Source: Cyclina sinensis (taxonomy: Eukaryota > Mollusca > Bivalvia > Venerida > Veneridae). From it: 64,000 bases of DNA. Shown one piece after another: positions 46,026 through 57,500 of the stretch. The stretch spans positions 42,422,627 to 42,486,626 of the forward strand of contig JAAONU010000013.1 of assembly GCA_012932295.1 (NCBI GenBank), read 5' to 3'. A program made the position numbers and the translations under genes. The notes under the pieces are model-generated. The model made no database searches, was not told the DNA's origin, and saw only the letters and a program-made list of their open reading frames with translations. Within the stretch, counting starts at the first letter, position 1, and each line of letters begins with the position of its first letter.

Positions 46026-48689
46026 TCTATTTGTTATGTTGTCTTCAACCATTATGATGATATATATATTTATCGCAGTGCCATGACCAGATGCTAATAC
46101 ATGTACAGTTATTTCTACCCTTTGTTAATATTATGCCTTTTTGTGATATATATTTTTTTGGAGAGTTTGTCAAATTGTGCAATTTTACCTGTGATATCTG
46201 TTTGAAGATGTTTATTTATTATTTACCATTATTTACATCAAAATTTATATGTCTAAACAGTGCCCTGTGATCTGTTAGTGCTATTTCAAGATTTAAATGG
46301 CAGATGTATTCTAATGATTTTATTACTGGCTAATTAATAGGAAAAAGTTGTATTTTTAGGATTACCCATTTATCTAGAAACATTTAAGGCTTAAACCCTG
46401 ATTTGACATGGTTATGTTGGTGATTCAGTATCAACTAAACACTAGTTAACATTATTATACAGACTTTTTTGTATGTTTAACATCACAGGTACTGAAATAA
46501 GTAAACAAGAAAAGTCCACATATTAACATGGAATAAATTTTTATACAGCAGTAAAATCAGTAATTCTGATCAGTCAGATGTGAAATGTCAAGGAAAATTT
46601 TATTATACAAAAATGTTAAAAAAAACTTTTAAGCGTTTGTAATTACATAGATGACTTACAGCGTAAGTGTGTTTATGTACACTGCTCTATTATTTTACAT
46701 ACAAATATTGCCTGTTAGGAAAAAGTCAATGTTACCAAACCTGTGCTAAATACTCAAATTGGTAAACCATATGGTATTATACACTTCCATGATAAGAGAA
46801 ATGTGCAATAACCAGTATAACAAACCTACAATGATGAACATATTTATGTAGAGGTGTAAACAGGAATGTGCAATACCCAGTATGGCAAACCTACGTAGAG
46901 GTGTAAACACACTTTTGTTTTGTTTTTATATATACATGTACTCGTGCAGTGTGCTTCATATATCATTGTACATACTTAAGTTTTCTGTACTGATTCTTTT
47001 AGTTAATGGGAACAATAGAAACATACAAGCACAAATGAAAATAGACTTATCTAAAATAATGTAATGACTAAACAATTATTTAAAGTTGTAATTTTGTTTA
47101 TACATGTATGCAAGCCTAAATACAATATGTATAAAAGGTATGTAATGTTGCAAGTTAAAAATATGAAAAAAAGTGTTATTTATGAACACTTACATTAATG
47201 TACCTTCAGATATTTTCAGTATTTTTTGTTGAAATTCATACTGTGTATGCTTTTCATTTTTTAGGGGCTGAAAACACAGTGTTCTGTCTTTAGCATTTGA
47301 TATTTTAGTATTGCTTATAGGTTGCATGATAGTATGAAATCTTGACAATTCTGTTTTTAATGTTTTTTGTTTTGTTTTTTCCTTTATAGTTAAAGAATGT
47401 ATGATATGAAACTAATTCTGGATAGCCAGTATTTTAACAAATATTTCATAGCCAGTATTTTTTTAAACCATGTCATCTATTCGAAAACAGCCAAAAATAA
47501 AATGTTTATAAAAGTTGCCGCCTTATCATGTGTAACACTCTGTAGACGGTGTCTTGTCCAGAAAAATGCTGACCAAAAAGAAAAGTAAGTGTTTGGTAAT
47601 CATGAATGAGAAATTATTTTTTTGGATTTTTTGGCAATGTCATTTATGAACCAACATTTGCTTTTGATCCCAGTGAAGAAAAAACATGTGTTTCTGGGCA
47701 AGAGACCTGTCTCTATGGTCGAGTGGTTGAAGTCACTGACTTCAGTACACTTGACCACTCACTAATATGGTAAGTTTGAGTCCTGCTATCTACTGTTACC
47801 ATTTATGTGATAAAGCTGAAAAGTCTAGAATTGGGGCCTTTTCAAGAAATGATGCTTATGTAAATTGCCTGTCCCATATGACCTTGACTGTTTGAGCCAT
47901 TAAACTCAAACCAATCCTTGGTCACGAACAAAGTGCATATAAATGGATAGAAGTGACAAGTTTTCTTTATTTTCTCAAAAGTTATTTGTTCCAAAGAGGT
48001 TAAAACTTGCAAGAATTAGTATAAATAAACACTTGTCTGACACTATTTGCTCATAAGGACTGTAGCTTGTGAAAAATGCTGAAATTCAGATTAGAGCTAG
48101 AACTACCAAAGTTTATATCATAAATCCTTGATGGTGTGCAGGACACACCAATTGAGGTGAACTTTCAGTCAAAATAATCATGTACTGCCTCATGAAAATC
48201 TCCAAACCACAAAACCAAATTACACACACAAGTTTTTGTGTTGAAGTTGACATTTTTGACATTGAATGTAACAATAAGAGGAACAAACCAGTTTTTTTAG
48301 CCACTCACAAATTGGCCATGCAGAAATTATCAAAAACAGGGTTGGATAGAATGATGTGTGTTGTTGAAATCTAAATTAATTCATATGAGTTAATAGTGGT
48401 CAGTATGAGGTTTTCTTTTTGTTTTCACTACGATCAGTATTGAAATACATCCAGTATGAAGGACCCTGAAATTTGAAACTAAGGAAAGCTGTTTATGTCA
48501 CTTATTTTATCTGTAGAAATTCAGTAGCTTCCCATGTGATTGCAATATTGCAAAAAAGGGTAGGGATGACAGTCATAGGGATGACAGTCATCTATTATTA
48601 GCTTATCAGGTGTGCTATGGCAGATAAACAAGAAGTATGTCTTTATGACTGGATATTAAATTTCATGCTACTTGTCTGTTTTTAGCTCA
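46026..48689. other. Slob-like gene 3' flank and intergenic DNA
   Basis: AT-rich, with the candidate polyadenylation signal AATAAA at 46532-46537. A small duplication ('gtgcaataccagtat' to 'gtagaggtgtaaaca') occurs at 46803-46910. No exon is recognised. Confidence 0.4.
47705..47935 (+). repeat. tRNA-derived SINE remnant
   Basis: Contains 'atggtcgagtggttgaagtc', a good A-box, and 'taagtttgagtcctgctatc', a weak B-box, at tRNA-like spacing, followed by about 150 bp of body. Confidence 0.55.
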
Positions 48690-49282
48690 CCGGAGCACAA
48701 AAAACTCACGGGTGAGCTGTTAGGACAGGTGACTGTCTGTTGTCCGTCGTCAAAATTTTCCTTCCAATGCTCCTTGGCCGTTTATCAATTTCCTTGTAAA
48801 ATGATTTGGCCGACAGCGAGCACGGCACCTTTTCAGTATACAAATATACAGAAAAATGAAAAACTCTTACTCAGAAACCCTTGGCCAATTTCAAAATAAT
48901 TTCACAGAAATGTTCCTGTGGGACCTTTTATGAAATTCGTTTAAGACATGCTGGTTTGTAAAAAAACTTGACAGTTGTTCAGCAAGTTTTTACTATAAAA
49001 TTATGACTATACGGGAAACTTTGAAAATATTCCACTCAAAAACCCCTAGCCAAGTTTCAAAGTTATTTCACAGAAATATTCCTTTGGTGGACCTTTATCT
49101 CATTTGTTTCAGTTTTGTTGGTTAAAAGAAATTTTAAAGACATGGATGATTTTGAAAACATTTTAACCTTTACATACTGATCTATGTTCTATTTTTGGAA
49201 GTAACAGCAAGAAAAAATTGAATAATATCCACAATTATCTTCAGGTGAGCGATAAAAAGGCATCATGGCCCTCTTGTTATTG
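48690..49282 (-). repeat. Inverted copy of the 'acaagagggcc' repeat family
   Basis: Starts 'agctcaccggagcacaaaaa' and ends 'ggcatcatggccctcttgtt', the reverse of the start of the repeat at 3946. Internal units share 'aacccttggccaatttcaaa' and 'atttcacagaaatgttcct'. Confidence 0.75.
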
Positions 49283-49589
49283 AACTTGCATCAGTAGTGG
49301 GTCAAATAATGGTGCTTAGGACCCATTTCATTCTTGCAGGTGATGTTTGAAGAGAAGTGTTTGGTCTGAAATTTATGTTTTGCTTGCAGTTGGTCTCCAC
49401 TCTTGTGAGAACAAATGTACTTCTTTAGACTGTTAGTGGGGCAGTCACAGCTGCAGTTAGCATCAGTCATTAGATTTGTGTGTGAAACTGGTGTCTGCCA
49501 CCTAACATTTTTATCCTAGGGCAGAAAAAAATGCAAAAGGGTGTTTACTTCTTCATGTTTTAATGTTATCATTCATTTCATAATATAAA

Positions 49590-50475
49590 TAATAAGAGAT
49601 GTTTGTGAAACATGTAAACCCCTCTTGCCTTTTTGACTTCAACATGGCCCCTGTGAGTTTGACCTTTAAGCCCAAAGGGGGAAAAATCTTTTATCTACTT
49701 ACCAAGCCCAACCATTTTGTATAACTTGAGGTTACAGTTGTTCTTGGTTTATTCATCAGAAATCATTTCTGAAGTGTAGGCACTTGTATAAATACAAAGC
49801 CCTAAATACAAAGCATTCATCTAATTCATTCTGAGATTCCTGTGTTCAGTTGAGTTCTAGGGGGGTCATCTATTCAACCTGCCCAACCTACCTGCCAAGT
49901 ATGAAGTCTCTTGGCTAATGAAATTTAGTAACTGATTGGAAGCAAGCCCCTGAGAGCTTGACCTTTTACCTAGTAAGCCCAAGATCAAAAATCTACTTAT
50001 CATGCCTAACCATCTTGTAACGTTTGAGAGTAATGAGTTTAGTTGTTCTTGAGTTACTGTTTTCAAAATGCAGGGGCCTGTGAGACTGACCTTTGATACT
50101 GCGCTGAGACTGACCTTTGATAGTAGGCCCAAAAATCAGTAGAGGTCCTTTTCTCATTGTGCCCTACCATCCTGAAATGTTTAAGAGTCCTTGCTTCAGT
50201 TGTTCTTGATCTGAATCCCTTTTGAGAGTGCAGGCCCTTATAAGCTTGAACTTTGACCCTTTTGGCCCACAGCAGCATCATGGTTTCAGCTGCTTTTGAG
50301 TTACTGAATGGAACTGTTTTCAGAGGGCAGGCCCTTGTGAGCTTGACCTTTGACCCAGTGTTTCCCAATACAAATGTGGTTTTCTACTCAACAGGCCCAA
50401 CAAACTTATCAAGTATCAAGTCTCTAGTTCTGATTGGTTCTAGAAAACCATCTTGTATACAGACTGACTAACATG
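49590..50475 (+). repeat. Dispersed repeat with ~150-bp units
   Basis: Five or so diverged units with 'gagcttgacctttgaccc', 'agttgttcttgagttact' and 'caggcccttgtgagcttgac'. Starts near 'tttgtgaaacatgtaaaccc'. Lies between the convergent Slob-like and SLC37 genes. Confidence 0.7.
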
Positions 50476-50548
50476 AGCAAAGCTATATACTCCCACTTCT
50501 GTGAAATGTATCATATTAAATAGGTATCAAAGATATAAATATTTTCTT

Positions 50549-50554
50549 TTTATT
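50549..50554 (-). terminator. Candidate polyadenylation signal of the SLC37 gene
   Basis: AATAAA on the minus strand, about 1.0 kb after the stop codon at 51566. Other A-rich signals lie closer, so the true 3' end is uncertain. Confidence 0.3.
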
Positions 50555-51565
50555 AACTGGCAACATAGCAGAAACAGTGCATTAAGTCAGTATTAAATAA
50601 GTAAGTTATCCTTAACTACCATCTAATTTATCAATGACATGTTACAAAACATTTTGTTTACAATATCTGTAATTAATAACAAATCAAATGTAAGCACAAG
50701 ATATATACATGTATGCTTTTTTTTTCTTTTTAATAAAATGCTTTAATTTTGCATTTTTTTTTTTTTAGAAACTTATACAAGTTATAGAAAATCACTGATT
50801 TACCTCTTGTTATAACATAATAATATCAATGATACTCCTCATGTATTTGACAGAGTGAAAAATGACACATTTTGAAGCTGAACACAAGAGTAGATAGAAA
50901 ATTATTATTGAATCCATTAATGAAAGTAATGGAAAATAAACACAGATAAGCATTGTCTATGTAAAATAAAAGCAAGTTATCTCAATCTGTGAAAAGATCA
51001 GGATAAAAAAAAAAGATGACACCAAATAAAATATTAAAAGGACATATTCATGAGTTTTTATAAAGTAAACAGAATTTGATCGTCTCCTTGACAATTCCCA
51101 CAACTCTATCTGCAGCAAGCATTCCTATAAAAGGTCTCGGAGAGAAAAATATTGATACAATGTAGCACAACTCATCAATAGAGACTACATTAAAAACTGA
51201 GTTCAAAAGAAGGAATGAACACTTGTATAAAAAAATCACAAACATTATCAATTAAACAGCTTTCATAAACAGTGGCCATTCTGTGCAGACAAAAATATGA
51301 AGCATGGTTGATCCTTGGCTGATAAATTAGAGTAAAAGCTTACTATTTAAGTATTACAGACCTACAGGTAAATAAATTACTGTGCAAAACATAATTATAT
51401 ATACATCTTCTTATATTATCTAATTTTTTTATGACTAAAATCAAAACTATTCTAATGGTGTGACAATAGATAGCTCTGCATTCACCTAGTTAAATGTAAA
51501 TGTGGTAATGTATGGATTTAAATATGGCAAAAATCTTATAATATGTACTACAATTTATATAAATG

Positions 51566-54500
51566 CTATAACAAAGGTTCTTTTAATGGGATAGCATCAG
51601 GAATTGGTCTAGGGAGCCTGGATTTTATCACAGATGCTCTAAAAACAGCAAAACTTCCTACAAATGTCACCCCAATCATAAAATAAAACATCCCTGACCA
51701 GCCATAGGCTGTTGCAATGACACCAATAAGTGGACCTTCTATAAATGTTCCTACACTGCCAAAACCTGAAAATGAAAAGAATAAACTTAATCTGTATCAC
51801 AAAAAGCAAAACTACATGCTGTCTAATTACTGACAGTTTTTCAAGCTGATAACACAAAAATGGAAGAAAAACTTTCAAATGTTTTAAAGTAAGTACTTAA
51901 CATACCATTAACAAGGCCAACAGTGGCTGCAGCCGCGTTTCTGCCATCCATCTCTCCTAGTTCTGCTGGTACAGACCCACCTTCAAACATAAGAAATATA
52001 TGTGCACTTACTTTCTAACAACTAGACTTCACTTACTTACACTGAAGGTAGCAGAAATGGTCACTACAGAGGGGTCTTACATATTACTTACCAGAAATAT
52101 GAAATATAGGCAGACTACCTTAGTGCAAAGATTTAACACCTACGTAACAGAAAAAATACTGATTTAAATGTTTCAAATATTTGTAACTTAGTTTGATTTG
52201 GTTCATCTTCCACTGTATGACAAGAATAACAGTTTTTTCTTAAACCAGTCTTATATCACTGACTTTTGACTTATAAACCTAAAACATTTAGCTTTTTTTC
52301 TTCACTAGATGAGCAAACGTGAATCAAATCTAACAGTGATCAGAAAACATTTACACAACTGTAGAAACCTGACAACTCACAGAATTACTACTATGTGATC
52401 CTTTTCTTTCCTTTATTTATCTAAGCTGGACAGGTATTGTTTTACACCTTTACAACAAATCAATTAACCCTTTTACTCCATATATACGTGTTTTTACGCA
52501 TGTGCGACCAGTGTAGATCCAGATCAGCCGGCACATCTGTGCCGTCTGATCAGGATCTGCACTGGTCGCTTTTTGGTCAGAAATAACCTAATGTATCAAA
52601 AGGCAAACAGTGTAGATCCTGATCAGACAGCATGGATATGCTGGCTGATCTGGATCTACACTGTTTGCCCAAGCCATAAAAGTGTAAATATGGAGGAAAG
52701 GGTTAACTATAAACCTTACCTAGTATTGTATCCGGACCGCAGTTGAAGGCTCCAGCCAAGAACAAGAAAAGGGCATTAAACAGTATACCCCAGGAACCAG
52801 TCAACATAAAGAATAACAATGACAGACCAGATAAAGCAGCTGATAAGGCTGTACCAAACAAGGACTGGCCATGGAAAAATCTGAAACAAGAAAACAACAG
52901 CTGATAAGGCTGTACCAAACAAGGACTGGCCATGGAAAAATCTGAAACAAGAAAACAACAGCTGATAAGGCTGTACCAAACAAGGACTGGCCATGGAAAA
53001 ATCTGAAACAAGAAAACCACAGCTGATAAGGCTGTACCAAACAAGGACTGGCCATGGAAAAATCTGAAACAAGAAAACCACAGCTGAATGTTGATGTGAC
53101 CATGCAATTTTATCATACATTTAGAAAAGCATAAGATTTGTCATTACAATATTAACTTTATACTCCATACACACATATTTTCAATTGGGGTTTAAAATAA
53201 AACTGTAAATACATTTTAAAATTAAATACTTCTTCAGCAAACATTGAAAATTTTATCTATAAATGCATATACTCCAGCAGATATTACCAAGCAAGTCTCA
53301 AAAAATGAATTTTTAACATGTTTAAATTTAAAAATTATCAAGTAAAGGGATTTACCACATTGTCAAAAGACTGCCTAATGTCTAAACTATGATATTTAAC
53401 TATGAAATATTGTCACTGAAGTAATTGTTAACATTTGAAGTGATTATCATGGGTCAGGCATACACTATTTGTATGACTGCCTGCAGAACTACACTGTTGT
53501 ATCATGTCTAGCAGTCTGTTGAAAGAGTTATCTTATTTCTAAACGTTCACAAAGAGTCAGAATGAACTCACCTATCTAGTATTACACCTATCACAGCACT
53601 GCCTACAACTCCACCAATCTCAAAGGTTGTAGAAAACATCCCGGCTTCACCTTTAGAGTATTGTAACTGAACACAGAAAACAACTGTTTACACATTAACC
53701 AGAAAACTGAGAACTACAATACTCTAAAGAATGGCTTCTAAACCAGTAAAGATTAAATGTTTTACAACTAATTTATGGATAATTTCATTTAAGTAAGTCT
53801 GTTTCTTATTCTTCTTGTAAATAGCCCTTGCTTTAAGTTTAACAACAACATCACTCTTCTGCGACTCTGATATTTAATGTCATTGAAAGCTAATGTATCA
53901 TTTTATTTTTGCAATTAGTGTAGACCTAACTCCATCTTGATATTCATACAATGTTATAGTAACATAGTTAGCTATTTAGAAAAAAGAATTACTGGGAACC
54001 CCCGTAAAAATATAATGTCACAGCTTATATTTTAAGAGGGAACAGATCAAACAGAAAAATTAAGAATGTCATTTATTTATGGACAGATACAAAATTATAT
54101 ACCAAACTGTTTTATGACAACACAAGGCAGATGATGGTGACAAATATTTATGTTTTCCCATGAACATAAAGTACAAACATGTACACATATATAAAGAAAT
54201 TGTTTCTATCTCACCTGGTTTAGTAAATACATAGGTAACCACATGTACATACAATATCTTACAGCTTTAAGGCAAAACACTGCCACAGCAACCTCCGCTA
54301 ACATCCTAGAAACAGAAACATACTTGTTTTATAATACGGAAAACAGATTTCAATGTTTTTCTCAATAAATTCAAAGGTAGATAGTAAACTCCTAAATATT
54401 ATCCCATAAGCATACTAAACCATTTCATCTAATTTATGATATATGCTCTTCTAAATAAGGCTTACAGACTTTAGGGTTCAACACATCTATCATAATCAAA

Positions 54501-57500
54501 ATAAAAATCAATCAAATAAGAGGATAAAAGTCTGTGATTTTCCATACCCAAGTGCATCTATGATATAGGTGGACAGAGGGACTTTGCATTAGGGATTGTG
54601 CCAAAAGGAACACTCAACATCTGAGCTAATGGTACATGATTAAATCTGAATCAATTATAAAATTTTGACTTTTATGTAGCAATTGTTCAACAACATATTG
54701 ACTTTGTGAAGTAAAAACACTGATGTATCTGAACTCAGATACTGTTCCCTCAAAGTAAGGTTGACAAGTTATATTTTATTATTATAATAACAGAAAGCTT
54801 CAAAAACTGAAATAAAAATTAACATACGGTATTTTCCACAACTGAAACCATGTCAGCTGTGCTTTACTTCTTGTTGAGCCTGCCGATGTTGCTTCCATCA
54901 AACTTTCTACAATTATATTCAAAAGCCATGACTACACATAATACTAGTGGCACACAAAAAATATCTCAGAAAGTGGAGTGGTAGGTAACCTTTTTTCTTT
55001 TTTTGTTTTTACAAAAATTTCCAGTGTCGTTGTTTTTTTTTTCATAGTACAAAAAGTGCCAAAAGATATTTGATCAGGTAGATTCAAGTTATTCTGCAAG
55101 ATTGTGAAATCCCTTGAATAAATCATACATTCAGGGTACTCACTGTATTAGTATTACTGACTGCTGATGGCTCAAGTAACCATCAATAATTCTTTTTGTC
55201 AAAGAACTTGTGGAAACTTTAATATTCTCCTTGATATGTAGAAAAGATTTAGGCCTTTTGAGGACAATCAGAATAACCATTCTTCTTTAAGAAGAAAGAC
55301 AGTAATTTTTTTTTTGAAAAGACGGTGTTGGTATGTAAAACAATTACTCTGATGATGCTAGAAATATTTTGATTCAGACAACAAGAACAACTATTATAAT
55401 TATAAAGTGTAACATCAAAGCTATAAAGCAGAAAGAAAGAATAATAATTAGAAATTAACATTTTATATAATAAAATGTCAACATAATACCCTGTCTTTAC
55501 TTTCAACTTTTTCTCCCAGTTCAATTAACATTAACCAAATCATGCATTCCTCGAACATATCAAAACTACTACTTGTAAAAAGTAACTGCCAAACTGAACA
55601 AAAAGAACACGAAGAAAGATGTACTGGTTCTGGTACTACCAGGCAGTAATTGCGGCCACTTTTAAAACATCTTAACTACCTTTTCATTGTGTGATGATGT
55701 ATCATTTTAAAATATTTCACCAGTAAAACAAGGTTCTTTAATTACATGATGATATCAGAAACTTTGTTATTGTACTTTTCTTTTTATACTAAAAATACTT
55801 TCCAGGTCAACATAACACACATTGCACTGTCAGGGGTGATATATAATCAGCCACTCTTTAAATACTGAGGTTTTGTACTTTATGATAATGAATTGCAAAT
55901 AAACACAAAAATATTTAAGAAAAGAGTCTAAATATGAAGTTGTTTTTTCACTAATTTTCAGTGATCCTTACAGTTGTCATTCCAAGATCTCAGCAAAAAC
56001 TCTAATTCATCAGTTTACTCAGAGAGCCAATTTTTAAAGAACTGTTGAAATGGTGGAAAGTTTTTTTTGGTATTTTTTCTTTTTATCCGGGAAAACATTT
56101 ACTTTATACAGTAGTAAGTTCTAGGTGGTACCGTAATTTTGTAACACACATCCAATATAGTTTGTAGGTATATGTTTTAGATAACAGAAATATCTATCAA
56201 AGGGTAGCCAAATGATTATTACCTAGCTGAAATTACAAGTACAACCAGTAAGATGAAAATGATGCACTGGCTTTTAAGAGTTAATTTTTTACAAAAATTT
56301 AAATTCAAATTTCAATATAAATATAAGAATATGTAGGTAAATATAACTACAAACAATTAACAAAATTTAATCAAGGTGTAAGAAGTTCCTGTAAAAAACA
56401 GTTACTTCACTGTACCATCTAGATAGGAGACTTATTTTCAGGAGAAAAGTTAGTTACAGATTATAAAAGGTGAATAAAATTTAGTGCTCTTAAATTGTAC
56501 TGCTCTGCTACTGTTTATTATAATAAAGGTCTTTTAATATGAAATCAGAACATTTTATATGAAATCTGCAAACTTTAACAGCTACTAAAATAAACTCATT
56601 ATACAGCAAATACAAGGTGCCATATTCTAAACAGGTAAATACATCATTCAAAGACATTACTACATGAACATGAATATAAAGAATATGGATATAATAGCTG
56701 CTAAAATATTAGTATAAAGCAATGGGCATGCAATTTTCCTTGGTAAGCTTAAGTAAATTAAAAGCATTGTTAGTGCTTAATATAAGTGCCCCTCCCCCCT
56801 CCCCTCTTCTGTCAAAATAAATCTATTACACTCTGGGCTAAAGCAAAACGGCACTTTACATACTGTATTGTACATGTATATAACTGTGTGTACATTGAAC
56901 CTTTCTGCTTTATACCCTTGAAATATTGTCGGACAACAACACAACCTTTGCCTATGACCTCTATGTTGACCTCGTCCGGTTGGTGAAAACATATCAGTAC
57001 AACAATACCCAGGCCAGCCTGGAACAAAAAACAAAGGTGATTTTCAATTCTTCCAGCATGGTCAGGTGAAACAGACAAAAAAACTAGATGGGTGTTCGGT
57101 GGAACACTTGTGTCGCCCTTGGGTACTCTGTTAGAATAACTAAAAAGGTAAACAAGAGCCTGCTGGAAAAGACAGCATGCTAGTCAAAGTACAACAATAC
57201 CTGTCCACTGACAGCATGCTCCACTTTTCTCAGTGCTGGATAATTAATTATAAGCCAAGTTAAAGAAGAGGCCCAAGTGAAAAAAATTTGACTGGGGCAG
57301 GGCAACTACCTAGTGATACAAGATGAAAAAAAAAATTTGGGTCAAGCAGTTATGTATAAAAAAAAAAAAAAAAAAAAAATTTTGGGCCCAGATAGTGGAG
57401 TGTGTGTGTGTGGTGGGGGGGGGGGGGGGGGGGGGGGGGTGATGGGAAGTGAAGTACCTATGTATTAAAAAAAAAAAAAAAAAAAAAATTTGGGTCGGGT

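Noticed and set aside
52703..53120. Three overlapping long frames on the minus strand
   Set aside because: They come from the 61-bp array plus the real SLC37 exon 11 (52880-52720); no separate gene is needed.
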